This document shows positions 5,908 through 10,558 of a DNA stretch of 10,558 nt, piece after piece. How positions within the stretch are numbered: the first letter of the stretch is position 1; the number at the start of each line of letters is the position of its first letter. The notes beneath the pieces were generated by a model. The model was not told where the DNA came from. It worked only from the letters and a program-made list of their open reading frames with translations, and did no database searches. Where the stretch lies: contig JAKPIL010000053.1 in NCBI GenBank assembly GCA_029549845.1, forward strand, positions 1 through 10,558. The letters are read 5' to 3'. Both the position numbers and the translations under genes were made by a program. Source of the stretch: a bacterium (GTDB lineage: Bacteria; Patescibacteriota; Saccharimonadia; Saccharimonadales; UBA4665).

Positions 5908-6450
5908 ATGCACAGACACGGATATAAAGGAACCAAATTCGGTCGTGAGCGCGACCAACGCGAAGCTCTTGTAAAGGGTCTTGCGGAATCGCTTATCATC
6001 CACGGTCGAATTGTGACGACTGTGCCAAAGGCCAAGACTGTTGTTCCATACGTTGAAAAACTCATTACCAAAGCAAAGAAGGGTGACCTACACAATCGCC
6101 GTCTCATCATCTCTAGCTTGCAGACAGTTTCGACTGCGCATCGTCTCGTAGATGAGCTTGCACCAAAACTAGGTGGTCGCAACAGTGGCTACTTCCGAAT
6201 TGTTCGCAAAGATAATCGCCGCGGTGACAATGCCGAGATGGCAGAGGTAAGTTTTGTGGACGACTTGCAAGAAGCACCAGTCGCAAAAGCTGCCGTAAAA
6301 GCACCCGCAAAACAGCACCACGACCAAGATGAAGTGAAGACCACCCCTGTGAAAAAGGCCACCCCAGGTGCAAACCGTACCGTGAAGGCCTCCGACAACC
6401 ACCTAAGCCACAAGCCTGCGGTGCAAGTAAGAAAGAGCGGGGAGCGCTAA
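5908..6450 (+). CDS. rplQ: 50S ribosomal protein L17 with a C-terminal extension
   Basis: Residues 1-120 are an L17 core: GRERDQREALVKGLAESLIIHGRIVTTVPKAK (about 12-43), KLITKAKKGDLHNRRL, and the C-terminal GYFRIVRKDNRRGDNAEMAEVSFVD. L17 lies near the exit tunnel on the large subunit. Residues 121-180 form a low-complexity tail rich in A, K, P, V and H (repeated V-A-K-A / V-K-A-P-A-K type segments). The shortest L17 proteins stop at about 115-125 residues, so this is a clear extension. The ATG abuts the rpoA stop and is probably translated by coupling, with GGAG (5897-5900) as the Shine-Dalgarno. Confidence 0.95.
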   Translation: MHRHGYKGTKFGRERDQREALVKGLAESLIIHGRIVTTVPKAKTVVPYVEKLITKAKKGDLHNRRLIISSLQTVSTAHRLVDELAPKLGGRNSGYFRIVRKDNRRGDNAEMAEVSFVDDLQEAPVAKAAVKAPAKQHHDQDEVKTTPVKKATPGANRTVKASDNHLSHKPAVQVRKSGER

Positions 6451-6451
6451 T

Positions 6452-6892
6452 ATGAAAACCTATTCTGCAAAACCAACCGATGTGACACGCAAGTGGTATG
6501 TCATAGACGCCTCAGACACCACGCTTGGCCGCGTTGCGACACATGTTGCAACCCTCCTGACTGGCAAGGGCAAGCCTATGTTTACCCAGCACATTGACTG
6601 CGGCGATTTCGTTGTTATCGTCAATGCCGACCAGCTGCAAGTTTCTGGCAACAAAACCGAGAAGAAAATGTACTACAACCACAGCGGTTTCCCGGGTGGT
6701 CTGCGCGAACGCCAGCTAAAAGACCTTATGGAGAATGATTCTACAGAGGTTATCGTAGCTGCTGTTCGTGGCATGTTGCCCGTGAACAAGCTGCGTGATG
6801 GCCGCCTGGCTCGACTGAAGGTCTACGCTGGTGCTGAGCACAATCATGCCGCTCAAAAACCCGAAACGGTAAGCCTGAAAGGAGCTAAGTAA
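6452..6892 (+). CDS. rplM: 50S ribosomal protein L13
   Basis: The 146-aa product has L13 hallmarks: KWYVIDASDTTLGRVATHVATLLTGKGKP (about 14-42), FVVIVNADQLQVSGNKTEKKMYYNHSGFPGGLRERQL (about 50-87), and VRGMLPVNKLRDGRLARLKVYAGAEHNHAAQKPE near the end. L13 is an early-assembly protein of the large subunit. The Shine-Dalgarno GGGGAG (6439-6444) inside the end of rplQ is 7 nt from the ATG, and the genes are separated by one base. In many Gram-positive genomes truA or transporter genes separate rplQ from rplM; here they are adjacent. Confidence 0.97.
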   Translation: MKTYSAKPTDVTRKWYVIDASDTTLGRVATHVATLLTGKGKPMFTQHIDCGDFVVIVNADQLQVSGNKTEKKMYYNHSGFPGGLRERQLKDLMENDSTEVIVAAVRGMLPVNKLRDGRLARLKVYAGAEHNHAAQKPETVSLKGAK

Positions 6893-6894
6893 TC

Positions 6895-7314
6895 ATGGCT
6901 GATGCAAAAACCGCGACTAAAGGTCACTACTACTATGCTCTTGGCCGCCGCAAAAGCGCCACAGCGCGCGTGCGTCTTATGAACGGCAAAGGCAATATTG
7001 TCATCAATGACAAACCCGTTGCTGAATACTTTGCCGAAAGCAAACTATTCCTGGGTGAAGTGCAGAAGCCATTTGCTGCACTGGAACTCGCACTCAAAGA
7101 CTACGACGTTACCGTTGTAGTGAGTGGCGGCGGGCACGCCGGACAGGCAGACGCTATCCGCCTAGGGATTGCCAAGGCTCTCGTTGAAAAAGATGAGAAC
7201 TACAAAGCAACCCTGCGCCGCGCCGAACTACTCGGCCGCGATAGCCGCGAACGTGAACGCAAGAAGTTTGGTCTAAAAGGCGCCCGCAAACAGCGCCAGT
7301 TCACCAAGCGCTAA
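6895..7314 (+). CDS. rpsI: 30S ribosomal protein S9
   Basis: The 139-aa product is S9. It shows YYYALGRRKSATARVRLMNGKGNIVINDKPVAEYF (about 12-46), VVVSGGGHAGQADAIRLGIAKAL (about 73-97), and the characteristic basic tail KKFGLKGARKQRQFTKR, whose terminal arginine reaches the P-site tRNA anticodon loop in known ribosomes. AAAGGAG (6878-6884) within rplM is the Shine-Dalgarno, 10 nt from the ATG; the gap to rplM is 2 nt. rplM-rpsI is a near-universal pair. This is the last gene before a strong terminator. Confidence 0.98.
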   Translation: MADAKTATKGHYYYALGRRKSATARVRLMNGKGNIVINDKPVAEYFAESKLFLGEVQKPFAALELALKDYDVTVVVSGGGHAGQADAIRLGIAKALVEKDENYKATLRRAELLGRDSRERERKKFGLKGARKQRQFTKR

Positions 7315-7330
7315 CGCTCCGCTTCTGCAT

Positions 7331-7357
7331 AAAAACGACCCATCTCGGGTCGTTTTT
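7331..7357 (+). terminator. Intrinsic terminator after rpsI
   Basis: AAAAACGACCC (7331-7341) and GGGTCGTTTTT (7347-7357) form a perfect 11-bp stem with a 5-nt loop ATCTC, ending in T5. It lies 16 nt after the rpsI stop and should close the infA-rpsI transcript. Its symmetry (A5 before, T5 after) allows function from either strand. Confidence 0.92.
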
Positions 7358-7386
7358 ATTATGTTCATGGTTATATGTTCGGTCTG

Positions 7387-7392
7387 TAATAC
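7387..7392 (+). promoter_or_regulatory. Possible -10 box for the 200-aa orphan gene
   Basis: TAATAC lies 10 nt before ATG 7403, which is the same placement seen for the better-supported promoters here. The only -35 candidate is a weak TTCATG (7364-7369) at 17 bp. The start of a new transcript is expected here because a strong terminator lies just upstream. Confidence 0.3.
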
Positions 7393-7402
7393 AGTGGTAG
7401 TA

Positions 7403-8005
7403 ATGGGGAAAGAATCGCATCCAGTTGATACCTATGCCGAACTCGACGCCCTTGTTGGTACGCTACTAGGGCCCATTCATGGCGTCAAAGAAACCCTAGA
7501 GCCAGGTAGTCTTACGGTAGCGAGTGCATTTGACCTCATTGAACAAGAACTCAGGGCTCTTGGTGTTGAATTCGGGTACCGCCCCAGCGGTATAGTAAAC
7601 ACATCGCATGCAATCATTCGAGGCATAGATAGCACTGTAGGCAAACTAAGGGGAATGCCAGGCTTACCCCAATTGCCCAAATTCAACATCATTTCAGGCG
7701 ACCTAACACGTAAAATTGGCGGCGCAATGCTTTATCATGATGTGGATGGTGTGTCTGCGACTAGAGTAAACGTGGTCCTCGCTGAATATAGCGGAAGTAT
7801 CGAAACAGACCATACGCTCATTGAATTCGACAGAACAAGAGCGGCACGTGTTGTAGAGCTAAGCGCGTCAGGCGACCCTACGGCAATATACACCATGCTA
7901 CCGGGCCTAAGATGGTTGACGAGCAGCCCGTCGCGGCCTCCGGTAAAGAATGGTGATACCTTAGAACACCTACATTCCATCATGCGCGGAATACGCGTGG
8001 AGTAG
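7403..8005 (+). CDS. Hypothetical protein, 200 aa, family not recognised
   Basis: I do not recognise this protein. The ATG at 7403 is preferred over the in-frame ATG at 7361, because 7361 directly abuts the T-tract of the preceding terminator and a -10-like TAATAC occurs at 7387-7392. The chosen product starts MGKESHPVDTYAELD and looks soluble and cytoplasmic, with no signal peptide or membrane segment and no cysteine. The N-terminal third (to about 55) is predicted helical (AELDALVGTLLGP, ASAFDLIEQELRALGVEFG). The remainder looks alpha/beta, with segments such as RVNVVLAEYSG, HTLIEFDRTRAARVVELSA and TAIYTMLPGLRWL. It lies alone between a terminator and the methyltransferase promoter. Codon use does not look foreign by eye. 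Confidence 0.75.
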   Translation: MGKESHPVDTYAELDALVGTLLGPIHGVKETLEPGSLTVASAFDLIEQELRALGVEFGYRPSGIVNTSHAIIRGIDSTVGKLRGMPGLPQLPKFNIISGDLTRKIGGAMLYHDVDGVSATRVNVVLAEYSGSIETDHTLIEFDRTRAARVVELSASGDPTAIYTMLPGLRWLTSSPSRPPVKNGDTLEHLHSIMRGIRVE

Positions 8006-8011
8006 GAAAAG

Positions 8012-8039
8012 TGTACAGGCTCGGTAGCTCTGTTATACT
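8012..8039 (+). promoter_or_regulatory. Promoter of the methyltransferase gene, leaderless type
   Basis: TGTACA (8012-8017), a 16-bp spacer and an extended -10 TGTTATACT (8031-8039) precede ATG 8046 by only 6 nt. Transcription should begin at or beside the A of the start codon, giving a leaderless mRNA. This agrees with the absence of any Shine-Dalgarno. Confidence 0.7.
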
Positions 8040-8045
8040 TTTTTC

Positions 8046-8669
8046 ATGAAGAAAAGTTCTCACTGGGATGCTATGTACAAACGACCTGCCCAGAGCATAC
8101 CCTGGGAAATTAATGATCCGCCAGCAGATCTTACTGAGTATCTCGAAGCGCATGGCGGTGTTCGTGGCGTGGCGCTTGATATTGGGTGCGGGACGGGAAA
8201 CTATAGTATATACCTGGCTAATGAAGGCTTTCAGGAGGTTTTTGGCATAGATTTTTCAGAACAAGCCATAGCTATCGCATCGGAACGAGCAGCAGGGGCT
8301 GGGCTTGCAGTTACCTTTACGCAGGGAGATGTGCTGGCGCTTGACCAGGCACTTTCTGGTAAACGCTTCGATTTTATACTGGACTACAGCATTCTGCATC
8401 ATGTCAGTGACAAGGACGTACCCGCCTATGTGGCGCAGTGCAGAAAGGCGTTGAACAACGGTGGCAAGCTACTCCTGGTGTGCTACACAGAACACAATGA
8501 GTTTGCGACAGGCACAAACGGAACAGGAAAGTATGGCAACGAAATCTTCTTCCGCACAGCGGATGAGGTTCGCCAGCTGTACGCAGGCTTCACAGAAGTA
8601 TCATACAAAAAGTCAGTGCTCGGCAAGCGTGGTCAACACGAAGCCCACAGCTTCATAGTCACGAAATAG
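8046..8669 (+). CDS. Class I SAM-dependent methyltransferase
   Basis: The 207-aa product has a Rossmann methyltransferase fold. Motif I VALDIGCGTGNYSIYLA (about 42-58) forms the SAM-binding glycine loop, FGIDFS (66-71) carries the acidic residue expected to contact the ribose, FTQGDVLAL (91-99) is the motif III region, and FDFILDYSILHHV (108-120) the motif IV region. The N-terminal HWDAMYKRPAQSIPWEINDPPADLTEYL resembles the W-D-x-x-Y...PW-x family found in thiopurine and tellurite-resistance-type methyltransferases, but the substrate cannot be deduced. Length is typical for a stand-alone enzyme. It has its own leaderless-type promoter and is followed by the tryptophan leader region on the same strand; no strong terminator separates them, so some read-through is possible. 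Confidence 0.9.
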   Translation: MKKSSHWDAMYKRPAQSIPWEINDPPADLTEYLEAHGGVRGVALDIGCGTGNYSIYLANEGFQEVFGIDFSEQAIAIASERAAGAGLAVTFTQGDVLALDQALSGKRFDFILDYSILHHVSDKDVPAYVAQCRKALNNGGKLLLVCYTEHNEFATGTNGTGKYGNEIFFRTADEVRQLYAGFTEVSYKKSVLGKRGQHEAHSFIVTK

Positions 8670-8693
8670 TAAGCCGCTCGGCAAACATTTTGC

Positions 8694-8720
8694 TTGCAGT
8701 TTAGTGAAAACACATGTACT
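8694..8720 (+). promoter_or_regulatory. Possible promoter of the tryptophan leader transcript
   Basis: TGTACT (8715-8720) differs by one base from the TATACT box used elsewhere and lies 9 nt before the leader-peptide ATG, the same distance as in the transporter promoter. The -35 candidate TTGCAG (8694-8699) gives a short 15-bp spacer; an overlapping TTGCTT (8690-8695) gives 19. Neither spacing is ideal. Confidence 0.4.
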
Positions 8721-8729
8721 GTAGTATTT

Positions 8730-8798
8730 ATGAAAACAGTTCAGACCAGCCAGTATTGGTTTACCGACACTCCCGTGACGGTCTGTTCTGTGCGCTGA
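8730..8798 (+). CDS. Leader peptide of a putative tryptophan attenuator (22 aa)
   Basis: A 22-codon reading frame runs from ATG 8730 to TGA 8796-8798. It begins MKTVQTSQYWFTDTP and ends V-C-S-V-R. It carries one Trp codon (TGG, 8757-8759) in an aromatic run Tyr-Trp-Phe. There is no Shine-Dalgarno, in keeping with near-leaderless initiation. What supports translation is placement: a ribosome waiting at the Trp codon would cover the first strand of the leader RNA structure (8742-8747) and leave the second strand (8775-8787) free, whereas one reaching the stop would cover the second strand. Both states have the expected opposite effect on the terminator at 8817-8844. Its encoded function is thus regulatory in cis rather than as a protein. 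A single Trp codon is fewer than in E. coli trpL. Confidence 0.68.
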   Translation: MKTVQTSQYWFTDTPVTVCSVR

Positions 8799-8844
8799 AA
8801 ATACTTTGAACCCACTAAATAGACCGCCACAAGCGGTCTATTTT
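8736..8844 (+). promoter_or_regulatory. Ribosome-mediated attenuator, probable tryptophan control of the 83-aa gene and trpS
   Basis: Four segments form overlapping pairs. Segment 1 (ACAGTTCAGACC, 8736-8747) pairs with segment 2 (GGTCTGTTCTGT, 8780-8791) as 6 + 4 bp around a 2x2 U-U loop. Segment 2 in a shifted register (GTGACGGTCTGTT, 8775-8787) pairs with segment 3 (AATAGACCGCCAC, 8818-8830) by 12 pairs including one G-U, with one A-C mismatch. Segment 3 instead pairs with segment 4 (8833-8843) as the terminator. Stalling at the Trp codon of the overlapping leader peptide would favour 2:3 and read-through; normal translation, or none, favours the terminator. This is the classical trp-type arrangement. 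The downstream genes are an 83-aa protein and trpS. No T-box features are present. Confidence 0.72.
8817..8844 (+). terminator. Attenuator terminator
   Basis: AAATAGACCGC (8817-8827) and GCGGTCTATTT (8833-8843) form a perfect 11-bp stem around CACAA. The U-tract is short (TTTT, 8841-8844, then AA), weaker than the other two terminators in the window, as expected for a conditional terminator. It lies 66 nt upstream of the next start codon. Confidence 0.82.
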
Positions 8845-8909
8845 AATGTAACAACAATGATTCCGGCGCTCGTATATACAGATAGAGACACGATACATAG
8901 GAGAATGAA

Positions 8910-9161
8910 ATGAACACACCAACAGATATCGAAAGTAGGCTATTACGGTGTCAAAATTGTCCATCGCACCCGCGCAATCCTTATGCTTGTAGCAGGGTGG
9001 CAGGTATTATTTTGCAGGCACCAGATGCGATTGAGTCTGGTGACGATCTGCGGACTGACGGGGAAATCGCTTGCGCACGGTTAAAGATGCGACTGGTCAG
9101 TCCTGCAACTTTGGCGCTCGCACGCGAAGCTTGTGCGGAAGAATTACGACCACACGCATAA
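8910..9161 (+). CDS. Small cysteine-containing protein, 83 aa, unknown function
   Basis: The start is well supported by AGGAG (8899-8903) 6 nt before ATG 8910, one of the few classical Shine-Dalgarno sites outside the ribosomal cluster. The product has five cysteines: a C-x2-C pair (14, 17), C27, C55 and C75. The first part, R-C-Q-N-C-P-S-H-P-R-N-P-Y-A-C, could form a small metal or Fe-S site together with C55, but no known family was recognised. The C-terminal part is predicted helical (SPATLALAREACAEEL). There is no tryptophan and no membrane segment. It lies between the attenuator and trpS on the same strand, 19 nt before the trpS start, so it should be controlled by the attenuator. Confidence 0.72.
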   Translation: MNTPTDIESRLLRCQNCPSHPRNPYACSRVAGIILQAPDAIESGDDLRTDGEIACARLKMRLVSPATLALAREACAEELRPHA

Positions 9162-9168
9162 GATAGGA

Positions 9169-9174
9169 TATACT
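9169..9174 (+). promoter_or_regulatory. -10 box for an internal, leaderless trpS transcript
   Basis: TATACT lies between the stop of the 83-aa gene and trpS, 6 nt before ATG 9181, exactly the placement seen for the methyltransferase. No good -35 is present (TTACGA at 9144-9149 would need a 19-bp spacer) and the upstream TG is missing. It would give trpS a transcript independent of the attenuator. Confidence 0.45.
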
Positions 9175-9180
9175 AGAGCT

Positions 9181-10326
9181 ATGAGTAAACCAGTCATTCT
9201 TACGGGGCTTCGGGCAAATAACGACTTGCATATAGGCAATTACTTCGGCGCACTCCTGCCGCTGATAGACATGGCCAAGCAAAGGTCAGATGAGTACGAA
9301 GTACACCTCTTTGTTCCAGATCTGCACAGTTTTACAACGCCCATAGATCACACGCAGTTGCAGGCGCAAATAATGCACAATCTGCGCTTGTTTGTCGCGG
9401 CTGGCTTGCCCCTAGGCAACTCAAATGTGCATATCTATCGCCAAAGTTATATTCCTGCCCATTCTGAACTAACTTGGATTCTTGATTGTTTTGCTGGTTT
9501 TGGACAAATGTCACGAATGACGCAGTTCAAAGATAAGTCCACTACGTTAAATGCAGATGAGGCGGACGCTTGGAATGTTTCTTCATTTAATGAAGAAGGA
9601 AGCTACCTGAACTGGCTGACAAGTCGACCTGTGAACAGTGTATCGGTAGGGTTGTTTAACTACCCTGTGCTTATGGCGGCGGACATATTGCTGTATGGGG
9701 CGAAGTACGTGCCGGTGGGCGATGACCAGTCGCAGCATCTTGAGTTTACGCGAGATATTGCGGAGCGTATGAATAGCAAGTTTGGCCAAGAGCTGTTTAC
9801 CATACCAGAACCAGTCGCCAACCAACACGAATTTTTTGGCCAAGGCGGAGCCGGTAAAATAGGCAATCAGCAGGGACTACGCATTAAAGACCTCCAAGAC
9901 CCCACAAAGAAGATGAGCAAGAGTGACGAGAGCGGCAAGGGCATCATATTCTTAGGTGATAGCCCAGATGAAGCAGCAAAAAAGATTATGAGTGCCGCTA
10001 CGGATTCCGTTGGAGCCGTACACCTCGACTACGAAAACCAGCCGGGCATATCGAACTTGCTGCAGTTGCACGCATTACTATCAGATGAAGCGCTCGAGAA
10101 AGTGGCAGAACACCACGATGGCCAGCAGAGCTACGGTGACCTCAAGAAAGAAGTGGCCGAGCAAGTGTATGAGTTTCTTGCTGACTTTCAGGAACGCCTG
10201 GCTGCAGTCGATGACGCAGTACTCATGCAAAAGCTTGAAAGCGACGAGCGTGCCATGAATGAAATTGCGAATGCAACACTCCTGCGCGTGCAAAAAGCCG
10301 TCGGCCTCCGCCCCTCGTCATCCTGA
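9181..10326 (+). CDS. trpS: Tryptophanyl-tRNA synthetase
   Basis: The 381-aa class I synthetase charges tRNA-Trp with tryptophan using ATP. The HIGH-type motif is HIGN (17-20, in DLHIGNYFGALLP), and KKMSKSDE (243-250) is the KMSKS loop. Other family landmarks are SELTWILDCFAGFGQMSRMTQFKDKS (95-120), YPVLMAADILLY (161-172) and PVGDDQSQHLEFTRDIAERMN (178-198). ATG 9181 is preferred to the in-frame ATG 9133, which lies inside the 83-aa gene and precedes the TATACT box. Most bacterial TrpS proteins have about 330 residues. The excess here includes an insertion of some 30 residues (about 121-156) between the conserved FKDKS and GLFNYPVLMAADILLY blocks. The last codons (S-S-S-stop) run into a palindromic repeat. 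Confidence 0.96.
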   Translation: MSKPVILTGLRANNDLHIGNYFGALLPLIDMAKQRSDEYEVHLFVPDLHSFTTPIDHTQLQAQIMHNLRLFVAAGLPLGNSNVHIYRQSYIPAHSELTWILDCFAGFGQMSRMTQFKDKSTTLNADEADAWNVSSFNEEGSYLNWLTSRPVNSVSVGLFNYPVLMAADILLYGAKYVPVGDDQSQHLEFTRDIAERMNSKFGQELFTIPEPVANQHEFFGQGGAGKIGNQQGLRIKDLQDPTKKMSKSDESGKGIIFLGDSPDEAAKKIMSAATDSVGAVHLDYENQPGISNLLQLHALLSDEALEKVAEHHDGQQSYGDLKKEVAEQVYEFLADFQERLAAVDDAVLMQKLESDERAMNEIANATLLRVQKAVGLRPSSS

Positions 10327-10340
10327 ACTTGTTTCAGGAT
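10320..10340 (+). repeat. Palindromic repeat overlapping the trpS stop, adjacent to a GIY-YIG gene
   Basis: ATCCTGAA (10320-10327) and TTCAGGAT (10333-10340) form a perfect 8-bp inverted repeat around CTTGT. The trpS TGA (10324-10326) lies inside the left arm. From memory, a very similar palindrome is dispersed in many unrelated bacterial genomes, often beside GIY-YIG genes like the one starting 10 nt downstream. There is no T-tract, so it is a weak candidate for a terminator. Confidence 0.65.
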
Positions 10341-10349
10341 CCATGCGTC

Positions 10350-10558
10350 ATGAAAGCGTTCTATGTATACATCTTGGCATCAAAAGCTCGCGGTACGTTG
10401 TATGTGGGTGTAACGAGTAATCTTGAACGGAGATATTTTGAACATTCTACCGAGCAACATGCTGGAAGTTTCACCCAAAAATACAAGGTAAAGCGACTCG
10501 TGTATTTTGAAATGTGTGATCCTGCAGAACAAGCCATCACCAGAGAGAAACAGCTCAA
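10350..10558 (+). CDS. GIY-YIG endonuclease-domain protein, 3' end outside the window
   Basis: The 69 complete codons seen encode the start of a small single-domain GIY-YIG protein of the YhbQ/UvrC-N-like family. FYVYILASK (about 4-12) supplies the first 'Y-x-Y-I-L' strand (the GIY equivalent), TLYVGVTSNLERR (16-28) the YIG-like element with its following arginine, then FEHS, FTQKYKVKRLVYFE and the helix AEQAITREKQL with the acidic residue expected to bind metal. Family members are usually 85-100 residues, so about a quarter is missing. They are thought to be small nucleases of unclear role and occur in many copies in some genomes. Start ATG 10350 matches the family N-terminus; no Shine-Dalgarno is seen. 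Confidence 0.9.
   Translation, partial: MKAFYVYILASKARGTLYVGVTSNLERRYFEHSTEQHAGSFTQKYKVKRLVYFEMCDPAEQAITREKQL

Noticed and set aside
7361..7402. ATG directly after the rpsI terminator as the start of the orphan gene
   Set aside because: The first codon abuts the terminator T-tract, so a transcript starting downstream of it could not include a usable initiation site; ATG 7403 fits the -10 candidate.
8670..8909. A T-box riboswitch in front of trpS
   Set aside because: No T-box consensus or long specifier stem is present, and the translated leader with 1:2, 2:3 and 3:4 pairing explains the region fully.
9133..9180. An upstream in-frame start for trpS
   Set aside because: It overlaps the end of the 83-aa gene and adds residues not found in TrpS; the TATACT box and the MSKPVILTG start favour 9181.
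1..10558. CRISPR arrays, tRNA or rRNA genes, insertion sequences
   Set aside because: No spaced direct repeats, no tRNA cloverleaf, no rRNA segment and no transposase were seen on either strand. The GIY-YIG gene with its palindrome is the only mobile-like feature.

Overview
The window is a ribosomal-protein and RNA-polymerase locus followed by a short accessory stretch, from a small-genome bacterium. The likeliest source is a member of the Candidate Phyla Radiation, probably Candidatus Saccharibacteria (TM7). Support for this: L36 and S4 carry no zinc-binding cysteines, L36 has the SPDD...VRRKGRLYVIN sequence I associate with that group, TGA is an ordinary stop (infA, rpsM, trpS), which argues against the TGA=Gly lineages, and intergenic space is short. 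The assignment rests on recognition and was not confirmed by a search.

Region 1 (1-2886) is the end of the spc operon. The L15 (rplO) tail is closed by a strong intrinsic terminator. A DMT/EamA-type membrane transporter with its own promoter is wedged in next, then secY with its own promoter. Neither adk nor map follows secY.

Region 2 (2887-7357) is the infA/alpha operon: infA, a 146-bp highly structured intergenic region, rpmJ, rpsM, rpsK, rpsD, rpoA, rplQ, rplM and rpsI, then a strong terminator. Most junctions are 0-4 nt with Shine-Dalgarno sequences inside the preceding gene. The infA-rpmJ and rpsM-rpsK gaps are exceptions and both hold hairpins. These genes supply translation initiation, both ribosomal subunits and the RNA polymerase scaffold.

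Region 3 (7358-10558) is accessory: an orphan 200-aa protein, a class I SAM methyltransferase, and a tryptophan block. That block has a 22-codon leader peptide ending in TGA, overlapping alternative hairpins and a terminator, then an 83-aa cysteine-containing protein and trpS. Its geometry matches a ribosome-mediated tryptophan attenuator. The window ends in a GIY-YIG endonuclease-like gene cut by the edge and preceded by a small palindrome that overlaps the trpS stop.

Promoters across the window share a TATACT -10 box, often with an upstream TG, placed so close to the start codon that several mRNAs should be leaderless or nearly so.
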